Assembly: GCA_965198485.1 (NCBI GenBank)
Contig: CBDAPQ010000005.1
Span: 2,418,001 to 2,482,000 of the forward strand
Direction: 5' to 3'
Length of the DNA stretch: 64,000 bases
DNA from: RH-AL1 sp965198485
Lineage (GTDB): Bacteria; Pseudomonadota; Alphaproteobacteria; Rhizobiales; Beijerinckiaceae
The notes under the pieces are model-generated. The model worked only from the letters and a program-made list of their open reading frames with translations. It searched no databases and had not been told where the DNA came from. The translations under genes were made by a program, and so were the position numbers. Below are positions 1 to 8,077 of the stretch, piece by piece. The stretch's first letter is position 1. Every line of letters begins with the position of its first letter.

Positions 1-852
1 GGCACCGACAAGCGCGCGGCGGGCCCAGCCGGTCCAGACGTGCGGGACATCGAGTACGATGCAGGGTGTCGTTGCGCGTAGGATGTCGATGAGCAGGTCG
101 AAGGAGTTTTCGGAAAAATCGTAGATGCGGTCGAGCGTCGCTGGCGCCGCAAGAATGGAGAGCCGATCGGTGCAGCGCGACAGCAGACGATCGAGCAGGT
201 TGGAGTCGAGACGATCGGGGGCGAACACCGCCTCCGCAATCCCCTGCGGCGGATCCTGGTTGAAGTCGAGGCCGGCGGTCCCGAACCCCAGATCCATGTC
301 GACGATCACCGTCTGCATGTGGAGGTCGCGGGCTACGGAGAAGGCCAGGTTGTGGGCGACGGCCGAGGCGCCGACGCCGCCTTTGACACCCGTCACCGCG
401 ATGATCTTGCCGAGCGGCTCGGAATCGACGTGCGTGTAGAGCTGCGACACCGCGCGCACGAAGTCGAGCACGGAGAAGGGCGCCACGAGGTAGTCGCTGA
501 CGCCGCGGGCCATCAGGTCACGGTAGAGCACGATGTCGTTGACGCGTCCGATCACCATGACCTTGGTGCCAGCGTCGCAGAACTCCGACAATGCATCGAG
601 AATGTCGACCAGCGCGGCGCGGTCGGCGCGCGTCTCGATCACGATCATGTTGGGGGTCGGCGCGCTGCGGAACGCCTCCAATGCCGCCGCGGCGCCGCCC
701 ATGAGCAGCTTGGCGTGAGCCTTCTCCATCCGCCGATCGGCGAGCGCCGCCTGGGCGACCTGTGCCATCTCGGGCGTTTCGCAGAAAACCTGGATCGAAA
801 TTCTCGGGATGGACGCGATGAGCTCGGCTTCGGTGTCGGCGGCGCTTATCAT
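1..852 (-). CDS. cpaE: Tad/Flp pilus assembly ATPase-like protein CpaE (3' end outside the window)
   Basis: This is a MinD/ParA-type protein thought to localise the Tad secretion machine. About 284 codons are visible from the ATG at 852; the C-terminus lies beyond base 1. Residues 1-130 form a receiver-like domain. The deviant Walker A, VTGVKGGVGASAV, follows, with Ala instead of the second Lys, as is usual in CpaE/TadZ, and then the VIVDMDLGFG strand. Its ATG overlaps the cpaD stop by one base (TGATG), which indicates translational coupling in the cpaABCDE order. The family assignment is confident; whether it hydrolyses ATP cannot be told from sequence. Confidence 0.9.
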   Translation of the reverse strand, partial: MISAADTEAELIASIPRISIQVFCETPEMAQVAQAALADRRMEKAHAKLLMGGAAAALEAFRSAPTPNMIVIETRADRAALVDILDALSEFCDAGTKVMVIGRVNDIVLYRDLMARGVSDYLVAPFSVLDFVRAVSQLYTHVDSEPLGKIIAVTGVKGGVGASAVAHNLAFSVARDLHMQTVIVDMDLGFGTAGLDFNQDPPQGIAEAVFAPDRLDSNLLDRLLSRCTDRLSILAAPATLDRIYDFSENSFDLLIDILRATTPCIVLDVPHVWTGWARRALVGA

Positions 853-1562
853 CAGTTGCCTCCCGCTCCGCTGATATTGGTGCTCTTGACCGTCCAGTTC
901 GTGTTCGGATCGTTGCCCTTGCGGATGGCTTCGATGCCGCGGGCGCGGATCAACGTGTCGGCCGGCTCTTCGCCGCGCGGCGTCACGAGGTCGCGCGGGT
1001 CGGACGTTTGGGCGGCGATCATGGTCTGCGTGGCGCAGCCGAGGTTCCAGTAGGGCTTGTTCTCCCAGCCATCGAGGCTCGACGCGGAGCTGAGATCGCG
1101 CGGCCACTGCCCGCACTGGTCGGTCACGGTCGCACGAAGTCCTTCGTAGCTGAGCCGGATGGGGGAGGCGAGGCGGGGGTCGGCGACCGGATACGAGGCG
1201 ACCTCGACCTCGCCACCCGCTCCACCGAGCGCCAGCAGGTGACGGATGTCGACCACGGCCGCGTGCTCGGTGCGGCCGCGGGGAACGAGCACCGTGAACC
1301 GGCCGCGCCCGAGTTCGCGGTACTGCTCAGCGAACGCGTAGACCTGCTTGGCGGTGTGCCTGTCGAGCCTGCCCGAGGACGACGTCGGGAACACGTCGAT
1401 CGCGGTCCGCGTCTCGGCGAGCACGATAGGGTGGCGCGCGGTGTAGTCGTCGAGCGGGACCGAGGATGCGACGATGCGATCGGTCTGACCGCAGCCGGCG
1501 AGCGCCGCGGCCATGACGAGGGCGGCGGCGAGCGGCGGCGCGGTGCGCGGGAGGCGGATCAT
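852..1562 (-). CDS. cpaD: Pilus assembly lipoprotein CpaD
   Basis: CpaD is the outer-membrane lipoprotein that assists the CpaC secretin. The protein has a short basic N-terminus, a hydrophobic stretch and a lipobox ending LAGC, so the mature lipoprotein would begin at that Cys. A TTG at 1571 would overlap the cpaC stop, but the ATG at 1562 has AGGA nine bases upstream and gives a compact signal peptide, so it is preferred (236 residues). Conserved CpaD features include the tract ending RGRTEHAAV and the late segment with CATQTMIAAQ. It sits between cpaC and cpaE with essentially no gap. Confidence 0.88.
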   Translation of the reverse strand: MIRLPRTAPPLAAALVMAAALAGCGQTDRIVASSVPLDDYTARHPIVLAETRTAIDVFPTSSSGRLDRHTAKQVYAFAEQYRELGRGRFTVLVPRGRTEHAAVVDIRHLLALGGAGGEVEVASYPVADPRLASPIRLSYEGLRATVTDQCGQWPRDLSSASSLDGWENKPYWNLGCATQTMIAAQTSDPRDLVTPRGEEPADTLIRARGIEAIRKGNDPNTNWTVKSTNISGAGGN

Positions 1563-1567
1563 GGGCG

Positions 1568-3106
1568 TCAATCCTGGATGAAGCCGACGCGGCCGTGGTA
1601 GTCGTGCCGCGCTTCCGGGTTGCTCGGCGTCGCGTAGAGCTTGTTCATGCGGCCGAGCAGCCAGGCTTGCGGGTCGCTGGCGTCGGTGAAGCCGTCGTCG
1701 GGCTTGGCCAGCGCGCTGGCCGCCACCGGCTTCACGATGATCGGGGTCACGATGATCATGAGTTCGGTCTCGTTCTTCTGGTAGTCGCGCGAGCGGAAGA
1801 GCGTACCCAGGATCGGGATGTTAAGCAGGCCAGGCAGGCCGTTGATGATCTGCTGGGACGTCTGCTGGATCAAACCGGCGGTCGCGATCGATCCGCCCGA
1901 GGGAAGCTCGACCGTGGTCTCGTTGTTGCGCGAAAGCAGGCCGGGGGTCGGAGCGCCGTTGATGACGACGCTTCGCGAGAAATCGAGGTCGGAGACTTCA
2001 GTCCCGATGTGCAGGAGAATGCGTCCTTCGGAGAGGACGACGGGTTCGAACCGCAAAGAGATGCCGTAGGGCTTGAAGGCGGCGCCTCCGCTGGAACAGG
2101 CTGCTCCAGCGGTACAGGTGAGGCCGGAAGAATAAGGGAATTCGCCGCCGACGAAGAACTTTGCGCTCTCCCCGGAAATCGCGGTGACGGTGGGCTCGGC
2201 CAGCGTTCGCGCGACGCCGTTGCGTTCGAATGCTTGCAGGGACGCTTTGAGCCCATTGCCGCTGTTGATGTTCAAGGCGCTCGATGTCGCGAGGTCACCG
2301 CCGGAGAGGCCGGTAACGGCATTGGCCGCATAGCTCGAGCTTGCCGACAAAGGGCCGCTGATGGCGAAGGGATTGTACTGGGTCAGCGCGCCCCACGAGC
2401 TCGACGAGATGCCGAGCTGCTTGGCGATGTCGCGGCGCATCTCCGAGATGGTCACCTTGAGCATGACCTGGTCGCGACCGCGGATGGTGAGGGAGTTGAT
2501 GACCATGCCGCCGTTGTTCGCGCCTGCGCTCGGCGCCCCGCCCGATGCGTTCACCTGTTTGACGAAGCCTTCCGCCATGTCCGCGGCGCGCTGCGCCTCC
2601 TCGGCGTTGTTCACTTCGCCGGTGAGAATGAGGCTGTCGCCCACCGTGCGCACGACGATCCGCGTGCCGGGCAGGGCGACGTTCAGGATCTGGGTCAGTT
2701 CGCCGACGTCGCGGCCGATGCTGATCTCGTAGGACGCGATCTCGCGGCCCTGCTTGTCCAGCGCGAAGAGCGTCGTTTGACCGGTGCCCGTCCCAATGAT
2801 GTAGAGCTTGCGCGCGGTACGAACGATGGCATTGGCGACGGCCGGATTGGCGACGAAGATCTCGGCCGCGTCTTCCTGGAGGTCGATGATGGTCGACTTG
2901 CCCACGCCCATGCTGATGCGCTGCGCCCCGGGATTGACCGCCACGCGCTCCTGGTGCGAGCGCGCGGCGGCCCGCACCGGCGCGAGCGGCGATGCCACCG
3001 CCAGCGCCAGCGCGAGGCGAAGCCCGATGTCGAGCGTGCGCCGCTTGCGCGGCAAAGCCGTTGCGCTTGCCGGGCGCAGTGGAGCCGAGGCCCGGAGCAG
3101 GGTCAT
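1568..3106 (-). CDS. cpaC: Tad pilus secretin CpaC
   Basis: This 512-residue outer-membrane secretin forms the channel through which the Flp pilus leaves the cell. After a signal-peptide-like N-terminus (about residues 1-48) there is the pilus-formation N-terminal domain (about 55-145, with EIFVANPAVANAIV), a BON-like/N1 segment and the secretin beta-domain (about 240-470), including VELPSGGSIATAGL and the closing LMIIVTPIIVKP. Its ATG overlaps the cpaB stop by four bases (ATGA). Length and domain order match the family. Confidence 0.95.
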   Translation of the reverse strand: MTLLRASAPLRPASATALPRKRRTLDIGLRLALALAVASPLAPVRAAARSHQERVAVNPGAQRISMGVGKSTIIDLQEDAAEIFVANPAVANAIVRTARKLYIIGTGTGQTTLFALDKQGREIASYEISIGRDVGELTQILNVALPGTRIVVRTVGDSLILTGEVNNAEEAQRAADMAEGFVKQVNASGGAPSAGANNGGMVINSLTIRGRDQVMLKVTISEMRRDIAKQLGISSSSWGALTQYNPFAISGPLSASSSYAANAVTGLSGGDLATSSALNINSGNGLKASLQAFERNGVARTLAEPTVTAISGESAKFFVGGEFPYSSGLTCTAGAACSSGGAAFKPYGISLRFEPVVLSEGRILLHIGTEVSDLDFSRSVVINGAPTPGLLSRNNETTVELPSGGSIATAGLIQQTSQQIINGLPGLLNIPILGTLFRSRDYQKNETELMIIVTPIIVKPVAASALAKPDDGFTDASDPQAWLLGRMNKLYATPSNPEARHDYHGRVGFIQD

Positions 3107-3894
3107 TTCACCCTCGACTGGCTGGCGTTGCCGGAGCGGATGATCGTCATCGTCACGGGGCCGGCTTGCGGCTTTACGGCGTCGTCCCTGGCCGCGTCGC
3201 TCATGCTGCGCAGGCTCAGCGTCAATTGTCCGGTGCGCTGGGCGAGGACCACCCTCTCGGCCTGTTCGGCCGTCATTTCGAGCGTCGCCGTGACGCCGAT
3301 CACCGATCGCTCGTTCGACTTTTCCTGCACGCTCTGACCGATCGCGAGCACGCGGATATTGGTGAGGATGGTCTCGCTGGCGAAGGACATCGGCGCCTCA
3401 TCCGGATGAAAGGTCCGGATCACGTCGACGCGGTCGTTGGGCAGGATGAAGCCGCCAGCGGCGGTCTTGCCCTGGTCGGCGAGATCGATCGCCACCGCAC
3501 GCATGCCGGAAGGCAGGACGGCGGCCATGAAGCCGGAACCGTTGCGCTTCGCCAGTCGGTCGGGCTGCATCATCTCGCCGGCATTGAAATTCGCGCGCAC
3601 CACGGCGCCCCTGAAGTCCTCGATGGCCTGGGGCTGCGTGGTGCGGGCGATCGCACCCGCAGGCACCTTTTCGGGCGCGATCGGCTGCCAGCGAACGTCG
3701 GCATCGGTGAGCACTGAACCAAAATTGAGGTCGTGCGCCGCGACCAGGATCGCCTCCATCGGCACTGGCGCCGGAAGCGGTGGCGCTATGCGGAGCGGGA
3801 CCGGCTGAGGCGGCTTCGTGCCCATCATCAGGTAGGCGGCTCCGCCGCCTGCGGCGAGGGCCACTCCGAGAACCGCGAGGCGAGCTGTCTTCAT
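3103..3894 (-). CDS. cpaB: Tad pilus assembly protein CpaB (RcpC-like)
   Basis: A 263-residue periplasmic assembly protein anchored by one N-terminal transmembrane helix (about residues 5-24). A SAF domain starts near residue 48 (ILVAAHDLNFGSVL) and continues into the RcpC/CpaB C-terminal region with the stretch NDRVDVIRT. It is thought to work with the secretin. The ATG at 3894 lacks a strong ribosome binding site; 115 bases separate it from cpaA, so it may have its own promoter or depend on readthrough. Confidence 0.92.
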   Translation of the reverse strand: MKTARLAVLGVALAAGGGAAYLMMGTKPPQPVPLRIAPPLPAPVPMEAILVAAHDLNFGSVLTDADVRWQPIAPEKVPAGAIARTTQPQAIEDFRGAVVRANFNAGEMMQPDRLAKRNGSGFMAAVLPSGMRAVAIDLADQGKTAAGGFILPNDRVDVIRTFHPDEAPMSFASETILTNIRVLAIGQSVQEKSNERSVIGVTATLEMTAEQAERVVLAQRTGQLTLSLRSMSDAARDDAVKPQAGPVTMTIIRSGNASQSRVK

Positions 3895-4009
3895 CGGGAG
3901 AAACCGTTGGGGCGCCCCCGAGCGGGGCCCCGACGATTAACGCAGGCAAAGGTATCGTTAAGGTTAACCCAGTCTGAAAGCGTGCCGCCGGCGGCTTACG
4001 CCGGTTCGG

Positions 4010-4516
4010 CTATGCCGCGACGACCGCGGTCCAGACGCCCGTCTCTGGATAGATCAGCAGTCCGGCGATCGCGAGCGCGATGCCGTAGGGAACGCCGGTC
4101 TGTCGATCGTGGAGGCGGGCGATCCAGCCGACGCTGAACGCCCAGCTCGGGAGCGGCAACGTGCGTCCGTAAAGGATCAGCAGCGTCAGGGCGCCACCGA
4201 TCACGGCCGAGTCCAGCCCGTAGTCGGCGACGTGGCTCCAGCCGATCCAAAGCGCGGTCGCGGCGGCGAGCTTGGCATCGCCGCCGCCAACCCAGCCCAT
4301 GGCGAACATCCAGAAGGTGAGGACGAGGACGCCGAAGCCGCAGGCGAGATGCAGGCCGATCTCGGCGGGAGAGAGACCGGCGAAGAAGGCAAACGGCACG
4401 AAGACGAGGACGAGCGCGATCGAGACGCGGTTCGAGATCGTCATGGTGAAAAGGTCGCTCAGCGCCGCAAACATCATCAGCAACGGAAAGACGATCAGCA
4501 TGATGAGCTGGAGCAT
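4010..4516 (-). CDS. cpaA: Prepilin peptidase CpaA (A24 family)
   Basis: This membrane aspartyl protease cleaves the Flp prepilin. It is a 168-residue, mostly hydrophobic protein. The two catalytic Asp positions of the A24A/TadV-type family appear in SDLFTMTISN (about residue 20) and in GWVGGGDAKLA (about residue 75). The open frame extends upstream to 4576, but the ATG at 4516 puts the first membrane helix at the N-terminus and gives the normal CpaA length. It lies between the pilin gene and cpaB. Confidence 0.9.
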   Translation of the reverse strand: MLQLIMLIVFPLLMMFAALSDLFTMTISNRVSIALVLVFVPFAFFAGLSPAEIGLHLACGFGVLVLTFWMFAMGWVGGGDAKLAAATALWIGWSHVADYGLDSAVIGGALTLLILYGRTLPLPSWAFSVGWIARLHDRQTGVPYGIALAIAGLLIYPETGVWTAVVAA

Positions 4517-4599
4517 GAGACGAGACCTAGCCTGCCGGTCATCCGGCGCGTCATCTAAGCAAACGATCTTTACCAAGCGGTTGACTGAGGCCGCTTACG

Positions 4600-4630
4600 A
4601 AAACGGCCTCGCTGGAGGCGAGGCCGTTTT
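4600..4630 (-). terminator. Terminator after the flp pilin gene
   Basis: A perfect 13-bp inverted repeat (4600-4612 and 4618-4630) encloses a 5-base loop. Read on the minus strand, the stem ends in TTTT. It lies 24 bases after the flp stop codon and before cpaA, so it can end or attenuate pilin transcription and give much more pilin mRNA than assembly-gene mRNA. Confidence 0.8.
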
Positions 4631-4653
4631 CCACATTGGAGGAAGCCGAGATC

Positions 4654-4818
4654 TTAGCTGAGAGAGTTGCCGATCACCGAGAACTTGTTCTTGATGTTCG
4701 TGCCGAGGGTCGTCACGGCGGTGATGATCACGACGGAGATGAGGCCGGCGATTAGGCCGTACTCGATGGCGGTGGCGCCGGACTGGTCGGCGACGAAACG
4801 GTTCAGGAGGTTCTTCAT
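4654..4818 (-). CDS. flp: Flp/Fap-type pilin subunit
   Basis: A 54-residue major pilin of the Tad system. The leader ends at Gly14 in DQSGATAIEYG. Cleavage after this Gly would put Glu at +5 and Tyr at +6, the Flp signature. A hydrophobic helix follows (LIAGLISVVIITAV). The ATG at 4818 has AAGGA eight bases upstream. It is the first gene of the minus-strand cpa cluster and is separated from cpaA by a strong hairpin. Confidence 0.95.
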   Translation of the reverse strand: MKNLLNRFVADQSGATAIEYGLIAGLISVVIITAVTTLGTNIKNKFSVIGNSLS

Positions 4819-5088
4819 GGTCGCGCTGTCCTTAGGTTGGCTTAAGTTGCCAGGGTCCCAATCAGGTTTCGCGAAGAAACCCGCCTGGAATGAGTAGAAA
4901 CCTAGGTGCCAGAGCTTGCTGTCGGGTTAAAAGCAAAGTGCCCAGCCGCGAAACCGCGGATTGCGAGATGCATGGTTAAAACCAGTTGAACGAAAGCGAC
5001 AACCATCCGCCCTTGTCGGCTAAGCAAATCTTCATCCAACTGGCATCTAATCTCCGCGTCAGTATGCGTTTGCGTAAGGCGTTGTCCC

Positions 5089-5583
5089 ATGAGCGTATTG
5101 AAGACCAGCTTGCTGAAGGCGGGCGTGCTGTTGGCATCGGCCGCCGGCTGTCTGCCGGCGTGGGCGGCCGACGCGGTAATCGTCGCCACCGTCGATCACG
5201 CCAGGCTCGTGAAGATCCCGGCGGGTACAGAGACGCTGATCATCGGCAATCCGACCATCGCCGACGTCACTCTCCTGAAGCAGAACAACCTCATGATCCT
5301 GACGCCGAAAGCCTTCGGCGAGACCAACTTCATCGCGCTCGACAAGGACGGCAGCCCCGTCGCCGAGTCGATGATCCAGGTGATCAACGGCACCGACGCG
5401 CTCGTCGTGCAACGCGGCATGGATCGGCAGTCCTACAGCTGCGCGCCCCGCTGTCAGCCGACCGAACGGCTCGGCGACGACGACAAGTACCTGCAGCAGG
5501 TCGCGTCCCAGGCCCAGGCGCATTCGACGCGGCTTGCCGGCGTGGCCGCGCCTGTGGGACCCGGGCTGATGCCGTCGCACTGA
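5089..5583 (+). CDS. Stand-alone pilus/secretin N-terminal domain protein
   Basis: A 164-residue exported protein: signal peptide about 1-26 ending AWA, then one domain (about 28-105) that parallels the N-terminal domain of CpaC. Compare IIGNPTIADVTLL here with the ANPAVANAIV region of the secretin, and NFIALDKDG with the matching TLFALDKQG. No secretin beta-domain follows; the tail is low complexity with Cys and Gln. AAGG nine bases before the ATG supports the start. It is divergent from flp, so the shared 270-bp gap (4819-5088) probably holds both promoters. It may be an accessory periplasmic part of the Tad channel. Confidence 0.75.
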   Translation: MSVLKTSLLKAGVLLASAAGCLPAWAADAVIVATVDHARLVKIPAGTETLIIGNPTIADVTLLKQNNLMILTPKAFGETNFIALDKDGSPVAESMIQVINGTDALVVQRGMDRQSYSCAPRCQPTERLGDDDKYLQQVASQAQAHSTRLAGVAAPVGPGLMPSH

Positions 5584-5607
5584 CGCGGCGTTGACACGAA
5601 CGGCTTA

Positions 5608-5624
5608 GAGTCTGTTTGAGAATG
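5608..5624 (+). repeat. Left terminal inverted repeat of the IS5-family element
   Basis: Reads GAGTCTGTTTGAGAATG and matches the inverse of the right end at 15 of 17 positions. The TTA target duplication lies immediately outside. Confidence 0.88.
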
Positions 5625-5626
5625 CC

Positions 5627-6451
5627 TCAATGGACGATGCGTCGCCACAGTAAGCTTCCCATGGCGACGTGGATCATGGCGGTGGAGACGTCGATGCGCT
5701 TTTCGTAGTCGCGCACGAGGCGGCGCCAGCGGGTCATCCAGCCGAAGGTGCGCTCGACAACCCATCGCTTGGGCAGGACCTCGAAGCCTTTCTGCCCGTC
5801 GATGCGCCGGATCACCTCGACGATGAACTCCTTGGCGGCGGCCTTGTCCATGAGCGTGCGCCGGTCGTAGGCGCCATCGGCGAAGAGGTGCTTGATCCAC
5901 GGCCAGCGCTTGCGGATCGCGTCGAGGATCATCTGCGCGCCGGCGCTGTCTGAGATGTCGGCCGTGGTCAGGTTGACCATCAGCAGGCGGCCGTCGGTGT
6001 CGACGGCGATGTGGCGCTTGCGCCCGACGATCTTCTTGCCGGCGTCGTACCCGCGGGCGGCGGCGCCCGGCGCCTTGACGCTCTGGCTGTCGAGGATGCC
6101 GGCCGAGGGACTGGCCTCGCGGCCCATCCGCTCGCGGTCGATCATCACCGCCATGTCGTGGATCGACTTGAACAGGAACCGTCGCACGAGGCGGCGGAAC
6201 CACCAGTACACCGTCTGCCAGGGCGGGAAATCCTTCGGCAGCATGCGCCAGCCTCCGCCCGAGCGCGCCATGTAGCGGATCGCGTTCAGGACCTCGCGGA
6301 GATCGGTGGCGGGCTTGCGTCCGCGCTTCCCGGGCTTGGGCAGGAACGGACGCATCCGCTCCCACTCCTCATCGGTAAGGTCGGTCGGATAACGCTTGGT
6401 CTTCTTGGCGATCTCGGCCATCCGACCGCGGCTTGCTGATGTCCACATCAC
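5627..6451 (-). CDS. IS5-family transposase (DDE)
   Basis: A 274-residue single-frame transposase with an N-terminal DUF4096-like domain (about 20-95, LTDEEWERMRPFLP) and a DDE domain. The catalytic acidic residues sit in AGILDSQSVK (first Asp), LFADGAYDRR (second Asp) and VVERTFGWMTRW (Glu). A second start at 6421 (MAEIAKK) is also possible. No frameshift or internal stop is seen, so the element could be active. Confidence 0.93.
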   Translation of the reverse strand: MMWTSASRGRMAEIAKKTKRYPTDLTDEEWERMRPFLPKPGKRGRKPATDLREVLNAIRYMARSGGGWRMLPKDFPPWQTVYWWFRRLVRRFLFKSIHDMAVMIDRERMGREASPSAGILDSQSVKAPGAAARGYDAGKKIVGRKRHIAVDTDGRLLMVNLTTADISDSAGAQMILDAIRKRWPWIKHLFADGAYDRRTLMDKAAAKEFIVEVIRRIDGQKGFEVLPKRWVVERTFGWMTRWRRLVRDYEKRIDVSTAMIHVAMGSLLWRRIVH

Positions 6452-6486
6452 AAGCTTGAATCACGCTACGAAAACCGCGGCAACGC

Positions 6487-6503
6487 CATTCTCAAACGGG
6501 CTC
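6487..6503 (-). repeat. Right terminal inverted repeat of the IS5-family element
   Basis: Read inward it is GAGCCCGTTTGAGAATG, pairing with 5608-5624. It is followed directly by TTA (6504-6506), which is both the target duplication and the stop codon of the phosphohexomutase gene. Confidence 0.88.
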
Positions 6504-8003
6504 TTAGATCGTCTGGTTGTACGCGCCGACCTCGTGGTTCTCGCGCAGGATCGCGTCGACGGCCTTGAACATGGCGCGCATGTTCGCCTCCGACGCCGGG
6601 CTTTCCACCACGACCACCAGCTCGGGCTTGTTCGATGACGCCCGCACCAGGCCCCAGGTGCCGTCGGCCGCCGTCACCCGCACGCCGTTCACCGTCGTGA
6701 CGTCGCGGATCGCCTGGCCGATGATCGGCTCCTTTGCCTCCTGCATCGTCTTGATCCGGCTCGTGACCTTGTCGATCACGCCGTACTTCACCTCGTCGCC
6801 GCAATGCGGCGACATCGTCGGAGAGCCCCAGGTCTTGGGCAGGTCGGCGTAAAGGTCAGCCATCGATTTCGTCGGGTTGCGATCCATCATGTCGAGCACG
6901 GCGATGGCGGTGACCAGACCGTCGTCGTAGCCGCGCCCGACCGGCTTGTTGAAGAAGAAATGTCCCGATTTCTCGAAGCCCGCGAGGGCGTCGAGGTCGC
7001 TGACCCTGCGCTTGATGTAGGAATGCCCTGTCTTCCAGTAGTCCGCCTTCACACCATTCGCCAGCAGCACCGGATCGGTGGCGAAGAGCCCGGTCGACTT
7101 CACGTCGACGACGAAGGTGGCGTTGGGGTGCAAACCGGAAAGGTCGCGGGCGAGCATCACGCCGATCTTGTCGGCGAAGATCTCCTCGCCGAGGTTGTCG
7201 ACCACGCCGCAGCGGTCGCCGTCGCCGTCGAAGCCGAGCCCGACATCGGCCCCGTGCTCGCGCACGGCATCGGCCATGGCGTGCAGCATGTGCAGGTCTT
7301 CGGGATTGGGATTGTAGCGCGGGAAGGTGAAGTCGAGCTCGCAATCGAGCGGCACCACCTCGCAGCCGAGCGCCTCCAGCATCTGCGGGGCGAAGGCGCC
7401 GGCCGTGCCGTTGCCGCAGGCGGCCACCACCTTGGTCCTGCGCTTCAGCTTGGGGCGGGCGGTGAGGTCCCTGAGATAGCGCGCCGGGAAGTCGTTCTCG
7501 AAGACGTAGGTGCCGCCGTCGCGATAATGATAGCGCCCTGCGAGTACGATATCACGCAGCCGGGCCATCTCGTCCGGGCCGAAGGTAACCGGTCGCTGCA
7601 CGCCCATCTTCACGCCGGTCCAGCCGTTGTCGTTGTGCGACGCGGTCACCATCGCCACAGCGGCGCAATCCAGCTCGAACTGCGCGAAATAGGCCATCGG
7701 CGAGAGCGCCAGCCCGATGTCGTGGACGCGGATGCCGGCGCCCATCAGGCCGATGATCAGGGCGTTCTTGATCGAGGCGGAGTACGAGCGGAAGTCGTGG
7801 CCGGTCACGAGCTTGGGCTCGATGCCCATCTCGTGGATCAGCGTGCCGAGACCGAGCCCCAGGGCCTGCACGCCCATGAGGTTGATCTCCTTCTCGAAGA
7901 GCCAGCGCGCGTCGTATTCGCGAAAGCCCGTCGCCTTGACCATCGGGGAGGATTCATAGGCGTAGGTGTTCGGCTTGAGCTGCGGCTGGGGCTTGGGGAA
8001 CAT
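6504..8003 (-). CDS. Phosphomannomutase/phosphoglucomutase
   Basis: A 499-residue alpha-D-phosphohexomutase (AlgC/ManB type) that interconverts hexose-1-phosphate and hexose-6-phosphate for sugar-nucleotide and surface-polysaccharide synthesis. The phosphoserine loop is AMVTASHNDNGW, the Mg-binding loop GFDGDGDRCGVV, and a sugar-binding segment GFEKSGHFFF is present; four domains are complete. GAGGA lies upstream of the ATG. The TAA stop is the bases TTA duplicated by the neighbouring insertion sequence, so the coding region survived intact. Whether mannose or glucose phosphate is preferred cannot be told. Confidence 0.93.
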   Translation of the reverse strand: MFPKPQPQLKPNTYAYESSPMVKATGFREYDARWLFEKEINLMGVQALGLGLGTLIHEMGIEPKLVTGHDFRSYSASIKNALIIGLMGAGIRVHDIGLALSPMAYFAQFELDCAAVAMVTASHNDNGWTGVKMGVQRPVTFGPDEMARLRDIVLAGRYHYRDGGTYVFENDFPARYLRDLTARPKLKRRTKVVAACGNGTAGAFAPQMLEALGCEVVPLDCELDFTFPRYNPNPEDLHMLHAMADAVREHGADVGLGFDGDGDRCGVVDNLGEEIFADKIGVMLARDLSGLHPNATFVVDVKSTGLFATDPVLLANGVKADYWKTGHSYIKRRVSDLDALAGFEKSGHFFFNKPVGRGYDDGLVTAIAVLDMMDRNPTKSMADLYADLPKTWGSPTMSPHCGDEVKYGVIDKVTSRIKTMQEAKEPIIGQAIRDVTTVNGVRVTAADGTWGLVRASSNKPELVVVVESPASEANMRAMFKAVDAILRENHEVGAYNQTI

Positions 8004-8077
8004 CGGGAATCCTCGGCAGGCGGCGCGCGCGAGCCTTAAGCCACCGTGCCTGCAGCAACAAGGACCGGGCGGCGTCC

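Larger units (their letters stand above)
5608..6503 (-). mobile_element. Complete IS5-family insertion sequence
   Basis: An 896-bp element with 17-bp terminal inverted repeats (two mismatches, both ending GTTTGAGAATG inward) around one intact transposase gene. It is flanked on both sides by TTA (5605-5607 and 6504-6506), a TNA target duplication typical of the IS427/IS1031 part of the IS5 family. Intact ends and an open transposase frame suggest a fairly recent insertion. It landed between two convergent genes exactly on the stop codon of the downstream phosphohexomutase gene. Confidence 0.9.

Noticed and set aside
1595..3337. Long plus-strand open frame opposite cpaC
   Set aside because: High-GC antisense shadow of a confidently identified secretin gene. 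It has no recognisable domain, and the composition (Arg/Gly/Asp/His-rich) is that of a shadow.
4819..5088. CRISPR-like or tRNA structure in the flp upstream gap
   Set aside because: Only one small hairpin (GTTTC/GAAAC) is seen; there is no repeated unit or cloverleaf.
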